Shown here one piece after another: positions 1-9,055 of a stretch of DNA of 64,000 bases. The stretch covers positions 62,001-126,000 of the forward strand of contig NZ_BRVS01000001.1 in NCBI RefSeq assembly GCF_026011795.1, written 5' to 3'. This DNA comes from Arthrobacter mangrovi (GTDB lineage Bacteria > Actinomycetota > Actinomycetes > Actinomycetales > Micrococcaceae). Numbering within the stretch: position 1 is the first letter of the stretch; the number at the start of each line of letters is the position of its first letter. Under the pieces are notes generated by a model, which saw nothing but the letters and a program-made list of their open reading frames with translations, did not search any database and was not told the origin of the DNA. The position numbers and the translations under genes are program-made.

Positions 1-812
1 AGCTTCCACAGCGGAGCGTGCTTCAGGCGGAGGTGGACCTGGGCCCGGCGGGCGGCCATGGCGGACGAATGGTGGTTGGCCCGGGCCGCCGTCGCGTGCC
101 GGACGATCGCCGTCGGAACGACCACTACCCGGTGCCCGGCGAGCCTGTTGCGCCAGCAGAGGTCCACGTCGTCGCCGATCCCGGGAAGCCCCGGGTCGAA
201 GCCGTCCAGCTGGTCGAACACGTCGCGCCGGATGAGCATGCCGGCGGAATTCACGGCAAAGAAGTCGCTGCGGCCGTCGTACTGGCCCTGGTCGAGTTCG
301 TCCAGGTCGATCATGGTGAGCCGCTCGGCGCCGCGGCTGATGGTCAAGCCGGCATCGATCAGCTTGCGCGGGTTGTCCCAGTCCACCTGCTTGCAGCCGG
401 CAATGGTCACCGACGGCGCGGTTTCGACGGCGAGCAGGAGTTCTTCCAGAGCCTGGGGTTCCGGAGCGGAATCGTCATGCAGCAGCCACAGCCATTCCTG
501 CACCTTGCCGCCCGGGCCGGCCTCCCCGCCGGCCATGTCCGCCTGCTCAAAGGGATGCCTGCCGAGTTCCTCCACCGCAACGCGGACCGCGGCGCCGAAA
601 CCGTTCCGGTCCGGCGCCGTCGCCACCGGGCTACCCTGCGGCAGGGCCGAGCGCAGCACGTGGCCGGACGCGTCGGTCGAACCGGCGTCCACGCCGATGT
701 GGAAGTCGGCCTTGCGGGTCTGTGCGTCGAGGGCTTTGAGGGTGCGGGGCAGGTAGCCGGCGCCGTTATGGGCTACGACGACGGCCGTTACGCGAACTTG
801 CTGGTGAATCAG
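1..812 (-). CDS. Glycosyltransferase family 2, 5' part of gene only
   Basis: About 270 N-terminal residues are visible; the gene runs off the window at base 1. The frame has a GT-A fold start (AVVVAHNG), an acidic nucleotide-sugar/metal site (LLHDDSAPEP) and the later acceptor-side motif GIGDDVDLCWRNR followed by VVVVPTAIVRH. This fits an inverting GT2 enzyme making cell-wall or surface glycan. The frame overlaps the whiB2 stop and has no ATG or GTG near the conserved start. Candidate starts are CTG at 812, ATT at 809 or an upstream TTG at 863, with a purine-rich stretch (GGAAGAGAG) just before 812. Family assignment is firm, but start and acceptor are unknown. Actinobacterial homologues can be long membrane proteins, which cannot be judged here. 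Confidence 0.85.
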   Translation of the reverse strand, partial: MIHQQVRVTAVVVAHNGAGYLPRTLKALDAQTRKADFHIGVDAGSTDASGHVLRSALPQGSPVATAPDRNGFGAAVRVAVEELGRHPFEQADMAGGEAGPGGKVQEWLWLLHDDSAPEPQALEELLLAVETAPSVTIAGCKQVDWDNPRKLIDAGLTISRGAERLTMIDLDELDQGQYDGRSDFFAVNSAGMLIRRDVFDQLDGFDPGLPGIGDDVDLCWRNRLAGHRVVVVPTAIVRHATAARANHHSSAMAARRAQVHLRLKHAPLWK

Positions 813-1357
813 ACTGCTCTCTTCCGTAAGCGGCGGCGCTCGCGCTCCGAGAGCCCGCCCCAAATGCCGAACCGTTCGTCGTGTTCCAGCGCATACTCCA
901 GGCATTGCGCCCGCACGGTGCAGGAACCGCAAACCTTCTTGGCGTCCCGGGTGGAACCGCCCTTTTCCGGGAAGAACGCTTCCGGGTCAGTCTGGGCGCA
1001 CAGGGCGTCCGCCTGCCAGGCCAGTTCCCCTTCGTCCGCCGGATCCAGGCCGGGCAGGCCGATCCAGACAGCCTGCTCCTTGCGCTCCGGTGCCTCGCGC
1101 AACCGGCGGCCCGGCTCCTGCAGCCCCTCGGCTTCCTCCGGAGCGTCGCCTGCGCCGGCGTCCAGCGCCTCGTGCGCGGCCAGGAAGGCGGTCGCCGCGT
1201 CGTCCAGGGAGGGCCGGCTAGCCTCCCGGTAGCGGTCCGCGGCGGACGGGTCGGCCGGATCGACATACCAGTCTGCAGGTACGCCGCGGGAACCGTAGCT
1301 GACTGAAGCCTGCGCTTCCAAGTCTTCACGGTATTGAATTCGCTCTGCCTGCCCCAT
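809..1357 (-). CDS. whiB2: WhiB-family iron-sulfur transcription factor, WhiB2/WhmD type
   Basis: 182 residues. The C-terminal half holds the WhiB domain: a first Cys in ALCAQTDPEAFFPEKGGS, a CGSC pair, a fourth Cys in QCLEYAL, the G(I/V)WGG turn (FGIWGGLSERE) and a basic tail (RRRLRKR) for DNA contact. Four cysteines would ligate a 4Fe-4S cluster. The core closely resembles mycobacterial WhiB2/WhmD, needed for septation, and the following gene order (TIGR03089, purK, purE, GtrA) is also a mycobacterial neighbourhood. An acidic N-terminal extension of about 110 residues is longer than in WhmD. ATG 1357 was chosen because GGGAGG lies 4-5 nt upstream; an upstream ATG at 1441 would sit within the AT-rich presumed promoter. 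Confidence 0.92.
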   Translation of the reverse strand: MGQAERIQYREDLEAQASVSYGSRGVPADWYVDPADPSAADRYREASRPSLDDAATAFLAAHEALDAGAGDAPEEAEGLQEPGRRLREAPERKEQAVWIGLPGLDPADEGELAWQADALCAQTDPEAFFPEKGGSTRDAKKVCGSCTVRAQCLEYALEHDERFGIWGGLSERERRRLRKRAV

Positions 1358-1446
1358 GAGCCCTCCCGGTTCTGATGTACCAGCCTGATGCCAAGATGCG
1401 CTTCTGCCCGTTCGCAGACGCCGCGGCCGTTGCTGTTCCACCCATA

Positions 1447-1462
1447 ATTACATTGGTGTAAT
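1447..1462. promoter_or_regulatory. Palindrome ATTACA-N4-TGTAAT upstream of whiB2
   Basis: A perfect 6-4-6 inverted repeat in an AT-rich island, about 90 bp before the whiB2 start and 196 bp before the divergent TIGR03089 gene. It overlaps the likely whiB2 promoter (TAATTATGG on the minus strand). It is probably an operator; the factor is unknown. Between here and 1658 lie a possible TTGACG (1581-1586)/TACAGC (1602-1607) promoter and a CCTGTG-N8-CACAGG repeat (1616-1635) serving the plus-strand gene. Confidence 0.45.
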
Positions 1463-1657
1463 ACGGCTAAGTCAAGCGAAGGCGGGAATCTTAGCCATTG
1501 GCCATCGCAATTTGCGTGTACGCCACGCCCGGGCGCGTGGGATGCTTTGTGGCAACAGGCCGACCGAAGCCCGCCGATCCTTGACGATAGCTTTAACCGA
1601 GTACAGCTGCCACCGCCTGTGTCCTTCCGCACAGGCCGATTTTCCACAGGAGAAACC

Positions 1658-2359
1658 GTGAGCCAAGCCCGCACCATCGACCAACTGCTTGCCCTGCTGC
1701 GCCCGGACTCCTCCCCCGCGCTCGTCTGGTACGGCCCGGACGGCGAACGCGTGGAACTCTCCGGCCGCGTGCTGGACAACTGGGTGGCGAAGACGGCGAA
1801 CCTGCTGGCCGAGGAACTGGACGCCGAACCGGGCGCGGTGGTCAGGCTGGCCATGGCACCGCACTGGCGGTCGGTCGTCTGGGCGCTGGCGAGCTGGCAG
1901 GTGGGCGCGACGGTGGATGTGGCCCCCGGAGGCAACGCCCGCGCGGAAGGCGCGGACGTCGTCGTCAGTTCCGATCCCGCGGCGCTGGGTGCGGGTCCCG
2001 CCTACCAGGTGGCCGTGGCCGAGGGCGCCCTGGCTCTGGGCTGGCCCGGCGAGCTGCCGGACGGGGTGCTGGACTACGCGGCCGAGGTGCGCTCGTATGC
2101 GGATGTGTTTTTGGGGGCCGGGTCCGCGGATCAGCATGCCATCGCCCTAAAGCACGACGGCGGGGAGGTCACCTTTGCGCAGTTGCTGCAGCTCGAACCC
2201 GCGGCGCGAAACATCCTGGTGCCGGCTACGGCGGACTGGGCGGACGTGCTCCGGACCGCGGTGGCGACCTGGCTCGGCGGCGGCACGACCGTGCTGGTGC
2301 ACCCGGCGGCACACAGCCCCCACATCGTGGAGAACGAGCGGATCAGCGAGCAGCTTTAG
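1658..2359 (+). CDS. TIGR03089 family protein
   Basis: 233 residues, soluble, no signal peptide. The sequence reads like the N-terminal part of an adenylate-forming (ANL) enzyme: an early substrate-gate region (DQLLALLRPDSSPALVWYG), then WALASWQVGATVDVAP and HAIALKHDGGEVTFAQLL, but it ends before the AMP-binding core motifs. This is the usual form of actinobacterial TIGR03089 proteins, whose role is unknown. GTG 1658 was chosen because AGGAG stands 5 nt upstream. It is convergent with the GtrA gene, with 20 bases between the stop codons. Confidence 0.8.
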   Translation: MSQARTIDQLLALLRPDSSPALVWYGPDGERVELSGRVLDNWVAKTANLLAEELDAEPGAVVRLAMAPHWRSVVWALASWQVGATVDVAPGGNARAEGADVVVSSDPAALGAGPAYQVAVAEGALALGWPGELPDGVLDYAAEVRSYADVFLGAGSADQHAIALKHDGGEVTFAQLLQLEPAARNILVPATADWADVLRTAVATWLGGGTTVLVHPAAHSPHIVENERISEQL

Positions 2360-2379
2360 CCCGCCGCCAGCCGGGCCCG

Positions 2380-2997
2380 TCAGCGTTCCGGCGTGCTGCC
2401 GGCCCCGGGACGTTTCGGGGCCTTTTCTCCCGGCTGCGCCCCGTGGCTGCCGTGCCGGCCGTGCGGGGCCTGGGCGGGCTCCTCGTCGTGCTCGAAGATT
2501 TCGTGGTCATGCGCGAATTCCGGCTCGGAGTCCAGCTCCGCGTTGAAGACGAGGAAGCGGTAGGCGAAAAAACGGACCACGGTGGCCAGCACGGTGCCGA
2601 AGACGCCGGCCGCCAGCAGCTCGGTCCGCCCGTCGATCTCCAGCAGGTACTTGGCGACCCAGACGCAGCCCGCCGAGATCAGCATGCCGATGACATTGAT
2701 CACCACGAACATGATGAGTTCCCGCACGGGATTGGGCTGCCGCCGGTCCCGGAACGTCCAGTAGCGGTTGGCCAGCCAGGAGAACAGGGTGGCCACGGAG
2801 GCCGAAACCAGCCGGGCCTTGACCTCGCTCTGGGACATCGGGCCATTAATGAGCCACCAGTACAGCCCGTTGTCGATAACGAAGGCGACGCCGCCTACCG
2901 TGCCGAATTTCGCGACTTCGCGCCAGAAGAGCGAGACGAGGCCCCGGATGCGTTCTGCCATCGTTCTGTGCATAAGCTGCGCTTCGATTCCTCTCAT
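2380..2997 (-). CDS. GtrA-family membrane protein
   Basis: About 205 residues with four membrane segments (FGTVGGVAFVIDNGL, SASVATLFSWLANRYWTF, LIMFVVINVIGMLISAG, FGTVLATVVRFFAYRFLVF) and the GtrA signatures NRYWTF and RFLVFN. GtrA proteins are small membrane proteins tied to prenyl-phosphate-linked sugar translocation in glycan assembly. The C-terminal 50 residues are hydrophilic and His/Glu/Pro-rich. The start is uncertain: ATG 2997, 2973 and 2961 all lack a good ribosome site, and 2997 gives the longest form. It is divergent from purK, so the two share about 140 bp of promoter DNA. Confidence 0.87.
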   Translation of the reverse strand: MRGIEAQLMHRTMAERIRGLVSLFWREVAKFGTVGGVAFVIDNGLYWWLINGPMSQSEVKARLVSASVATLFSWLANRYWTFRDRRQPNPVRELIMFVVINVIGMLISAGCVWVAKYLLEIDGRTELLAAGVFGTVLATVVRFFAYRFLVFNAELDSEPEFAHDHEIFEHDEEPAQAPHGRHGSHGAQPGEKAPKRPGAGSTPER

Positions 2998-3123
2998 GGA
3001 TGCGGGCGGCACGGGCGGACGCCAACGGCCCATTGTAGGACCGCCGGCTGGATGGTTCCTAAGAGCGGCCCGCCCTGAACGGGCGACGCGCGCGCTTGCC
3101 AGCCGGTGCTCAGGCGGGTTCGG

Positions 3124-3129
3124 TACGCT
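3124..3129 (+). promoter_or_regulatory. Leaderless -10 element (TACGCT) of purK
   Basis: TACGCT lies 6 nt before GTG 3136 and no Shine-Dalgarno sequence is present, so the purK mRNA probably begins at or next to the start codon. Confidence 0.55.
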
Positions 3130-3135
3130 TACTGA

Positions 3136-4305
3136 GTGACTTTCCCCGTAATCGGCGTGGTTGGCGGAGGCCAGCTCGCGCGCATGATGGCGCCCTGCGC
3201 AATTGCCCTGAACTTCGAACTCCGCGTCCTGGCCGAGGCCGAAGACGTCTCGGCGGTCGCCGCCGTCGCCAATGCCCCGGTGGGCGACTATAAGGACCTG
3301 GACACGCTGCGGCGCTTCGCACAGGGCCTGGACGTGATGACGTTCGACCACGAACATGTCCCCACCGCCCATTTGCAGACCTTGATCGCCGAGGGCGTGA
3401 ACGTCCAGCCGCATCCGGACGCCCTCATCCACGCGCAGGACAAGCTTGTGATGCGCTCCGTGGTGGAGAAGCTGGGGCTACCCAATCCGGCCTGGGCAGC
3501 CGTGTCCACCGTGGAAGAACTGGTGGAATTCGGCGATAAGGCCGGCTGGCCGGTGGTGCTGAAGACGCCGCGCGGCGGGTACGACGGCAAGGGCGTCCGC
3601 ATCATCGACGGCCCCGAAGCCGCCGCCGAGGCCGCCGGCTGGTTCACCGGCACGCCGCTGCTGGCCGAAGACAAGGTTGACTTCAGCCGCGAGCTGTCGG
3701 CGCTGGTCGCCCGGACCCCCTCAGGGGAAGCCAAGGCGTGGCCCGTGGTCCACACCATCCAGGTGGACGGCGTCTGCGACGAGGTCATCGCCCCCGCGCC
3801 GGAACTTCCCGCCGAGGTGGCCGAGGCAGCCAGCCAGGCAGCGCTGCGGCTCGCGGAAGAACTCGGCGTCACCGGAGTCATGGCCGCCGAGCTCTTCGAA
3901 ACCCCCGGCCAGGGGGCCGGCTTCGTCATCAATGAGCTGGCGATGCGCCCGCACAACACCGGCCACTGGACCATGGACGGCTGCGTGACCAGCCAGTTCG
4001 AGCAGCACCTGCGCGCCGTCCTCGACCTCCCGCTCGGGGGCACCGAACCGCTCGGGGACGTCGTCGTCATGAAGAATTATTTGGGCGGCGCGAATACGGA
4101 CCTGTTCAGCATGTATCCGCAGGCCCTGGCCGCGGAACCGGACGTCAAGGTACACGGTTACGGCAAGTCCGTGCGTCCGGGACGGAAGATCGGACATGTT
4201 AACGTGGTGGGCCGAAAGGCTTCGGCCGTTGACGAGCTGCGCCGCAAGGCATCGCGCGTGGCTGCCATCATCCGCGACGGGATAGACCCGCAGGAAGGTA
4301 ACTAA
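3136..4305 (+). CDS. purK: N5-carboxyaminoimidazole ribonucleotide synthase
   Basis: 389 residues, normal length. PurK uses ATP and bicarbonate to convert AIR to N5-CAIR in purine synthesis. The N-terminal dinucleotide-like fold starts [11 protein letters not shown]. The ATP-grasp domain shows [11 protein letters not shown], and the late active site is [17 protein letters not shown] 3136 follows a TACGCT -10 with a 6-nt gap, implying leaderless translation. The stop overlaps the purE start by one base (TAATG), so the two are co-transcribed; the partner mutase PurE converts the product to CAIR. Confidence 0.97.
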   Translation: MTFPVIGVVGGGQLARMMAPCAIALNFELRVLAEAEDVSAVAAVANAPVGDYKDLDTLRRFAQGLDVMTFDHEHVPTAHLQTLIAEGVNVQPHPDALIHAQDKLVMRSVVEKLGLPNPAWAAVSTVEELVEFGDKAGWPVVLKTPRGGYDGKGVRIIDGPEAAAEAAGWFTGTPLLAEDKVDFSRELSALVARTPSGEAKAWPVVHTIQVDGVCDEVIAPAPELPAEVAEAASQAALRLAEELGVTGVMAAELFETPGQGAGFVINELAMRPHNTGHWTMDGCVTSQFEQHLRAVLDLPLGGTEPLGDVVVMKNYLGGANTDLFSMYPQALAAEPDVKVHGYGKSVRPGRKIGHVNVVGRKASAVDELRRKASRVAAIIRDGIDPQEGN

Positions 4306-4817
4306 TGAGCGAAACCCCACTTGTCGGCGTCGTTATGGGCTCCGATTCGGATTGGCCGGTGATGCAGGCAGCTGCCGACGCACTGGCGGAATTCGGCGTC
4401 CCCTACGAAGCCGATGTGGTCTCCGCGCACCGCATGCCCGAGGACATGATCAATTACGGCAAGCAGGCGCAGGACCGGGGGCTTCGCGCCATCATCGCCG
4501 GAGCCGGAGGAGCCGCGCACCTGCCGGGCATGCTGGCATCCGTCACGGCGCTGCCCGTGATCGGGGTGCCGGTTCCGCTGAAAACCCTCGACGGCATGGA
4601 TTCGCTGTTGTCGATCGTGCAGATGCCGGCGGGCGTGCCCGTAGCGACGGTCTCGATCGGCGGCGCCCGCAATGCCGGGCTGCTCGCGGTGCGCATGCTT
4701 GCAGCGGGCACGGACGACCTGGCCGCGCGGCTGCGTCCCCAGCTGGCGGAGTTCGCCACCCAGCTGCGGCAGAGCGCCTATGACAAGGGCGCGGCGCTGC
4801 GGTCCAAGTTGTCATGA
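4305..4817 (+). CDS. purE: N5-carboxyaminoimidazole ribonucleotide mutase
   Basis: 170 residues, the usual class I PurE length. It moves the carboxylate of N5-CAIR to C4, giving CAIR. Motifs are GSDSDWPVM (phosphate/substrate loop), the catalytic-His region SAHRMPE, and [18 protein letters not shown] lies 6 nt upstream of ATG 4305. The start is coupled to purK, and the stop overlaps the next gene by four bases (ATGA), so purK, purE and the LCP gene form one operon. Confidence 0.97.
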   Translation: MSETPLVGVVMGSDSDWPVMQAAADALAEFGVPYEADVVSAHRMPEDMINYGKQAQDRGLRAIIAGAGGAAHLPGMLASVTALPVIGVPVPLKTLDGMDSLLSIVQMPAGVPVATVSIGGARNAGLLAVRMLAAGTDDLAARLRPQLAEFATQLRQSAYDKGAALRSKLS

Positions 4818-6451
4818 GCACGGACAGCGAAGGCGGCAGCCGCCACAGCGCCTACGGGTCCACCGACCCCGTCCGCTACCCGCAGAGCGCCGCGGCGCCG
4901 GTCCGGACCAAGCGGGCTTTCGTCCTGCTCCTCCTGACCGTCTTCATCCCGGGCAGCGCCCAGCTTGTCGCCGGCAGCCGCAGCCTCGGCCGCAAGGCGC
5001 TGGCCGTCACGCTGAGCGTCTGGGCCGTGCTCATCGCCGCCGGCATCATCGCCTTGATCAACTGGCCCTTCCTCGTCACCCTCGTCACCCACCGGTGGAC
5101 CTCGCTGATCCTCGTGGGTGTGCTGGCCGTCCTGGCCGTGTTCTGGGCACTGCTGTTCCTGGACACGCTGCGCATCATCCGCCCGAAACTGCTGGCGCCG
5201 GGGATGCGGCCGATCATCGCCGTCAGCCTCGTGGTGCTGATGGGACTCACGGCCGGTTCGCTGGGCTACTCGGCCTACCTGCTCAATGTCAGCCGCAACA
5301 CGATCGGCAGCATCTTCGAGTCCCGGCCCGCGTTCGATCCGGTGGACGGGCGCTACAACTTCCTGCTGATGGGCGGGGACGCCGGCGCCGGCCGCACCGG
5401 GCTTCGGCCGGACAGCATCCAGGTCGTGAGTGTGGACGCCGAGACCGGACAGACGGTCATGTTCGGCATCCCCCGCAACCTGCAGAACGCGCCTTTCCCC
5501 GACAATTCGCCGCTGAAGCAGGTTTACCCCAACGGCTTCGACTGCGGCGACGAGTGCATCATCAACGCCCTCTACGAGGATGTCGTCCAGAACCACGCCG
5601 ACCTCTACCCCGGCGCCAAGGACCCCGGTGCCGAGGGCATGAAGGACGCGGTCAGCGGCGTCCTCGGCATCGAAATCCAGGCGTACGCGCTGGTGGACAT
5701 GGGCGGCTTCGAACAGCTCGTGGACGCCATGGGCGGCATCACCGTCGACGCCGGCAACTGGGTTCCGATCTCCAACCGGTCCATTCCGGGCACCAACCAG
5801 CACTATCCCCCGAAGGGCTGGATTGCCCCCGGCGTCCAGAAGCTCGATGGCTACCATGCCCTCTGGTACGGGCGGTCGCGCGAATTCGCCACGGACTACG
5901 ACCGCGTGCAGCGCCAGCAGTGCGTAATGCAGGCGATGGTCAAGCAGCTCGATCCGGGCACCGTCCTGACCCGCTTCCAGCAGCTAGCGGCCGCGGGTGA
6001 GCAGGTCGTGGAGACCGACATTCCGGGCGAGCAGCTGGGCAGTTTCGTCTCGCTGGCGATGAAGGCCAAGGGCGAGAAGATCGAGAGGCTGACCGTCGGC
6101 CCGCCGGACTTCGGCACCGCCGCCGACAACTTCGTCACCTACCCCGATTTCGATAAGGTCCACTCCCGCGTTCAGGAGATGTTCATCCAGAAGCAGGAGA
6201 CTAAGAGCAAGGCTGCGTCCAAGCCCAAGGAATCGGGCAACGACGACGGCGGCAGCACCTCCGCAGACCAGGGAACCTCGGGCGGCGGCACCGGCGGGGA
6301 ATCGTCCTCGCAGGAAACGCCGGCGGAACAGGCCCCGGCCACCCCCGAGCCCGAGATCACCGAGGAGTACCTGCAGCAGCTGGCCGAGATCGGCGACACC
6401 GCCACGCTCGGGGCGCTGCTGGCGGACAACGGCAACTGCAAGGTGCCCTAG
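4814..6451 (+). CDS. LytR-CpsA-Psr (LCP) family envelope ligase
   Basis: 545 residues. LCP proteins move lipid-linked glycopolymers (teichoic acid, teichuronic acid or arabinogalactan-like chains) onto peptidoglycan outside the membrane. Four N-terminal hydrophobic segments (about 35-53, 62-83, 97-117, 132-153) precede an outer LCP domain (about 178-360) containing [21 protein letters not shown] and [12 protein letters not shown], which carry the Asp/Arg residues that bind polyprenyl phosphate and metal. The C-terminus is a Ser/Thr/Pro/Glu-rich linker ending in a short helical region with one Cys (GNCKVP). The four N-terminal segments exceed the single anchor of classic LytR. ATG overlaps the purE stop. 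Confidence 0.93.
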   Translation: MSTDSEGGSRHSAYGSTDPVRYPQSAAAPVRTKRAFVLLLLTVFIPGSAQLVAGSRSLGRKALAVTLSVWAVLIAAGIIALINWPFLVTLVTHRWTSLILVGVLAVLAVFWALLFLDTLRIIRPKLLAPGMRPIIAVSLVVLMGLTAGSLGYSAYLLNVSRNTIGSIFESRPAFDPVDGRYNFLLMGGDAGAGRTGLRPDSIQVVSVDAETGQTVMFGIPRNLQNAPFPDNSPLKQVYPNGFDCGDECIINALYEDVVQNHADLYPGAKDPGAEGMKDAVSGVLGIEIQAYALVDMGGFEQLVDAMGGITVDAGNWVPISNRSIPGTNQHYPPKGWIAPGVQKLDGYHALWYGRSREFATDYDRVQRQQCVMQAMVKQLDPGTVLTRFQQLAAAGEQVVETDIPGEQLGSFVSLAMKAKGEKIERLTVGPPDFGTAADNFVTYPDFDKVHSRVQEMFIQKQETKSKAASKPKESGNDDGGSTSADQGTSGGGTGGESSSQETPAEQAPATPEPEITEEYLQQLAEIGDTATLGALLADNGNCKVP

Positions 6452-6548
6452 GCTTACCCCTAGGGAGGTCCCCGGCCCTCGGGCTGCAGGACTCCACCGG
6501 CAGGCAGGTCCGCTGCGGCGGCAGGATCCGACAGAAGAGGCATCAAGC

Positions 6549-7829
6549 ATGTATCGGTTGACCAACGTGATGCGACCCTACGCATGGGGTTCGCTGACCG
6601 CCATCGCGGACCTGTTCGGCCGCAAGCCCTCGGGCGGCCCCGAAGCCGAACTCTGGATCGGCGCACACCCCGATTCGCCGTCGACCGTTACCTTGCCGGA
6701 CGGGGAGGAACAGCCGCTGACGGACTTTATCGACGACGCCCCCGGCCTCGCCCTCGGCGACGACGCGATGGGTCTGTTCGGGCCGAAGCTGCCCTTCCTC
6801 ACGAAGGTGCTCGCCGCCGAGGAGGCCCTGTCCCTGCAGGTGCACCCCACGCTGGAGCAGGCCCGCGCGGGGTATGCCCGGGAGAACGAGGCCGGCATCC
6901 CGTTCACCGCCCCGGAGCGCAGCTATCGCGATGACAACCACAAGCCGGAAATGATCTTCGCGCTGACGCCGTTCCAGGCACTCTGCGGCTTCCGCGATCC
7001 GGCGGAGTCCGCCGCGCTCTTCCGCAACCTCCTCGAGCACCTGGTGACGGCCGACGCCCAGACCGACCTGCTGGAGCGCGTCATCGCGCTGCTCGAGGGA
7101 CCCGAGCCCTCTGCCGCCATCCGGGACGCGTTCGTTGCGCTGCTCGACGGCGGCGCCGACGCCGCAGCCCTGGTCGACAGCACCGCCAACGTCCTGGACA
7201 AGCTGCCGGAGGGCGGCATCGGGCCCGAGCTCACCACGGTCCGCTGGCTGATCGAGCTGTACCCGAAGGACCCCGGGACCTTGATCTCGATGCTGCTCAA
7301 CCTGGTGACCCTGGAACCGGGCGAGGCGCTCTACCTCCCGGCCGGAAACGTCCACGCGTACCTGAACGGCCTGGGCATCGAGGTGATGGCCACCAGCGAC
7401 AATGTGCTCCGCGGCGGCCTCACCCCCAAGCACATCAACATTCCGGAACTGCTCACGATCACGGACTTCCATCCGATCGAGCCGCCCTACGTCCGGCCCC
7501 AGTTCACCGACGCCGGCCAGGAAATCTACTGCCCGCCGTTCGCCGAGTTCCAGCTCCAGCGGATCGAACTGAACGACGGCGCCACCCCCGTGGCGCTGGC
7601 GCAGCACGGTCCCGCCGTGGTGCTGGCCGTCAGCGGCGGGGCTATGCTGGACTCGCCGGTGACGGACCTGACCCTGCGGCGCGGCGACTCCGCGTTCATC
7701 CCGGCCTCCGAGCAGCCCGTGCTGGTCCATCCCGTGATCGACGGCGGTTCCCCCGCCGTGCTCTTCGCCGTGACCTGCGCAGGCAACGCCGCTGAATTTG
7801 ACGAACAACGAACGGAAACCTACGAATGA
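6549..7829 (+). CDS. manA: Mannose-6-phosphate isomerase, class I
   Basis: 426 residues. This zinc enzyme interconverts fructose-6-P and mannose-6-P, feeding GDP-mannose for glycans. It is a cupin-type protein with the type I signatures EAELWIGAHPDSPS, SLQVHPT (zinc Gln/His) and DDNHKPEMIFALTPFQALCGFR (zinc Glu), and a later GNVHAYL (zinc His). AGAGG lies 8 nt before ATG 6549. The preceding 97 bases hold only a weak CCCTAG/CTAGGG hairpin, so it may be partly co-transcribed with the LCP gene. The stop overlaps the femX start by four bases (ATGA). Confidence 0.95.
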   Translation: MYRLTNVMRPYAWGSLTAIADLFGRKPSGGPEAELWIGAHPDSPSTVTLPDGEEQPLTDFIDDAPGLALGDDAMGLFGPKLPFLTKVLAAEEALSLQVHPTLEQARAGYARENEAGIPFTAPERSYRDDNHKPEMIFALTPFQALCGFRDPAESAALFRNLLEHLVTADAQTDLLERVIALLEGPEPSAAIRDAFVALLDGGADAAALVDSTANVLDKLPEGGIGPELTTVRWLIELYPKDPGTLISMLLNLVTLEPGEALYLPAGNVHAYLNGLGIEVMATSDNVLRGGLTPKHINIPELLTITDFHPIEPPYVRPQFTDAGQEIYCPPFAEFQLQRIELNDGATPVALAQHGPAVVLAVSGGAMLDSPVTDLTLRRGDSAFIPASEQPVLVHPVIDGGSPAVLFAVTCAGNAAEFDEQRTETYE

Positions 7830-8878
7830 CTTCCTCCATCCTGCAGTCCGCCGCCTGGGCCATCTTCCAGCGCAGCCTCGGGAAGAAGGTATTCGAACAA
7901 AGCGGAGACGGCTGGTCCTTCCTGGCCATCCAGGAGAAGACCCCGCTGGGCAGCTTCCTCTACACCCCCTACGGCCCCACGGCGGCCGACGTCCCCGCCC
8001 TCGACAGCGCACTCGAAGCCCTGGCCGCATTGGCCAAGGCCGAGGGCGCACACTACGTCCGGGTTGAGCCCGTCGGCGCGGATCTAGGTGCCGACGCCGC
8101 CGCCGTGCTGTCCGGCCTCGGCCTCGTGAAGGCCCCGGCCGACATCCAGCCCCATCTGACGTGGATGGTGGACCTGACCCAGGACGAAGACGCCATCCTC
8201 GCCGGGATGCGCAGCACCAGCCGGAACCTCTACCGGAACATCCACAAGAAGGGCGTGACCTTCGAGGTTTCCACCGATCCGGAAGACATCTCCATCCTGC
8301 TCGGATTCCTCCACGACGTCTCCGAGCGCGCCGACTTCAAAGCCCAGTCGGACGACTACCTCACCCACGCTGCCCGCACCCTCATCCCGGCCGGCGCCGC
8401 CAAGCTCTTCATCGCCAAACTGGACGGCACCCCCATCGCGGCAGCCCTCTCGTACGATACGGAGACCACCCGCGTCTATGCCCATGCCGCCGCCGACGAC
8501 AGCCACCGCAAGCTGAACGCCGGCATCCCGCTCGTCGTCACCATGATGATGGACGCCAAGCAGGCCGGCATGAGCCGGTTCGATATGTGGGGCGTCTCCC
8601 CCGAAGACGAACCCGACCACAAGTGGGCCGGCTTCTCCCGCTTCAAGCGCTCCTTCGGCGGCTTCGAAGTGGCCTACCCCGGCTCCTGGGACCTCCCCGT
8701 CAACAAGACCATGCACACCGCCTACGGCATCGCCCGCCGCCTGAGGGACGCCGCCGGCCCCGCGCTGCACAAGGCCCGCGCTGCCGCCGGCCCCGTCCTG
8801 CACAAAGCCCGCACCGCCGCCGGTCCCGCGCTGCAGAAGGCCCGCGCTGCAGTCGGCAAGGTCCGCAGCAGCCGCTGA
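7826..8878 (+). CDS. FemABX-type peptidoglycan interpeptide-bridge aminoacyltransferase
   Basis: 350 residues. Fem enzymes use aminoacyl-tRNA to add bridge residues to the lipid II stem peptide at the inner membrane face. The double-GNAT fold is recognisable from AWAIFQRSLGKKVFE, the substrate region MRSTSRNLYRNIHKKGV, and HRKLNAGIPLVVTMMMDAK with FDMWGVSPEDEPDH, the usual C-terminal Fem signature. Residues 309-341 are three copies of an 11-residue Ala/Lys/Arg repeat (AAGPxLxKARx) that replaces a normal end. It is translationally coupled to manA. Fits the interpeptide bridges of Micrococcaceae; which amino acid is added cannot be told. Confidence 0.88.
   Translation: MTSSILQSAAWAIFQRSLGKKVFEQSGDGWSFLAIQEKTPLGSFLYTPYGPTAADVPALDSALEALAALAKAEGAHYVRVEPVGADLGADAAAVLSGLGLVKAPADIQPHLTWMVDLTQDEDAILAGMRSTSRNLYRNIHKKGVTFEVSTDPEDISILLGFLHDVSERADFKAQSDDYLTHAARTLIPAGAAKLFIAKLDGTPIAAALSYDTETTRVYAHAAADDSHRKLNAGIPLVVTMMMDAKQAGMSRFDMWGVSPEDEPDHKWAGFSRFKRSFGGFEVAYPGSWDLPVNKTMHTAYGIARRLRDAAGPALHKARAAAGPVLHKARTAAGPALQKARAAVGKVRSSR
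8750..8848 (+). repeat. 33-bp tandem repeat (3 copies) at the end of the FemX gene
   Basis: Three in-frame 33-bp units encode AAGPALHKARA, AAGPVLHKART and AAGPALQKARA, with a partial fourth (AVGKVRSSR) to the stop. The unit length of 11 residues suits a continuous basic amphipathic helix. Confidence 0.85.
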
Positions 8879-9055
8879 CCGCCCGGCGGGGACGCCGCGA
8901 CTCGAGCACCCACCCGGCCTCCCCGCCCGCCAGCCACCCCGGCTTCCCCGCCCACCGGCTCGGCCTTCCACGTCCGCGGACCGCCCCGGGCTCGCCTTCC
9001 AGCCACCCTCGCGTCGGCCATCCCGGCCCTCCACCCATCGGCTCGGCCTCCTTTG

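Noticed and set aside
18-1306. Long plus-strand open frames over the glycosyltransferase and whiB2 region
   Set aside because: They are antisense to genes with clear family motifs on the minus strand; their products are Arg/Pro/Ala-rich without domains, as expected from GC-rich shadows.
1358-1441. Upstream ATG (1441) as whiB2 start
   Set aside because: It overlaps the AT-rich promoter/palindrome, lacks a ribosome site and would add an Arg-rich segment unlike the rest of the protein; ATG 1357 has GGGAGG.
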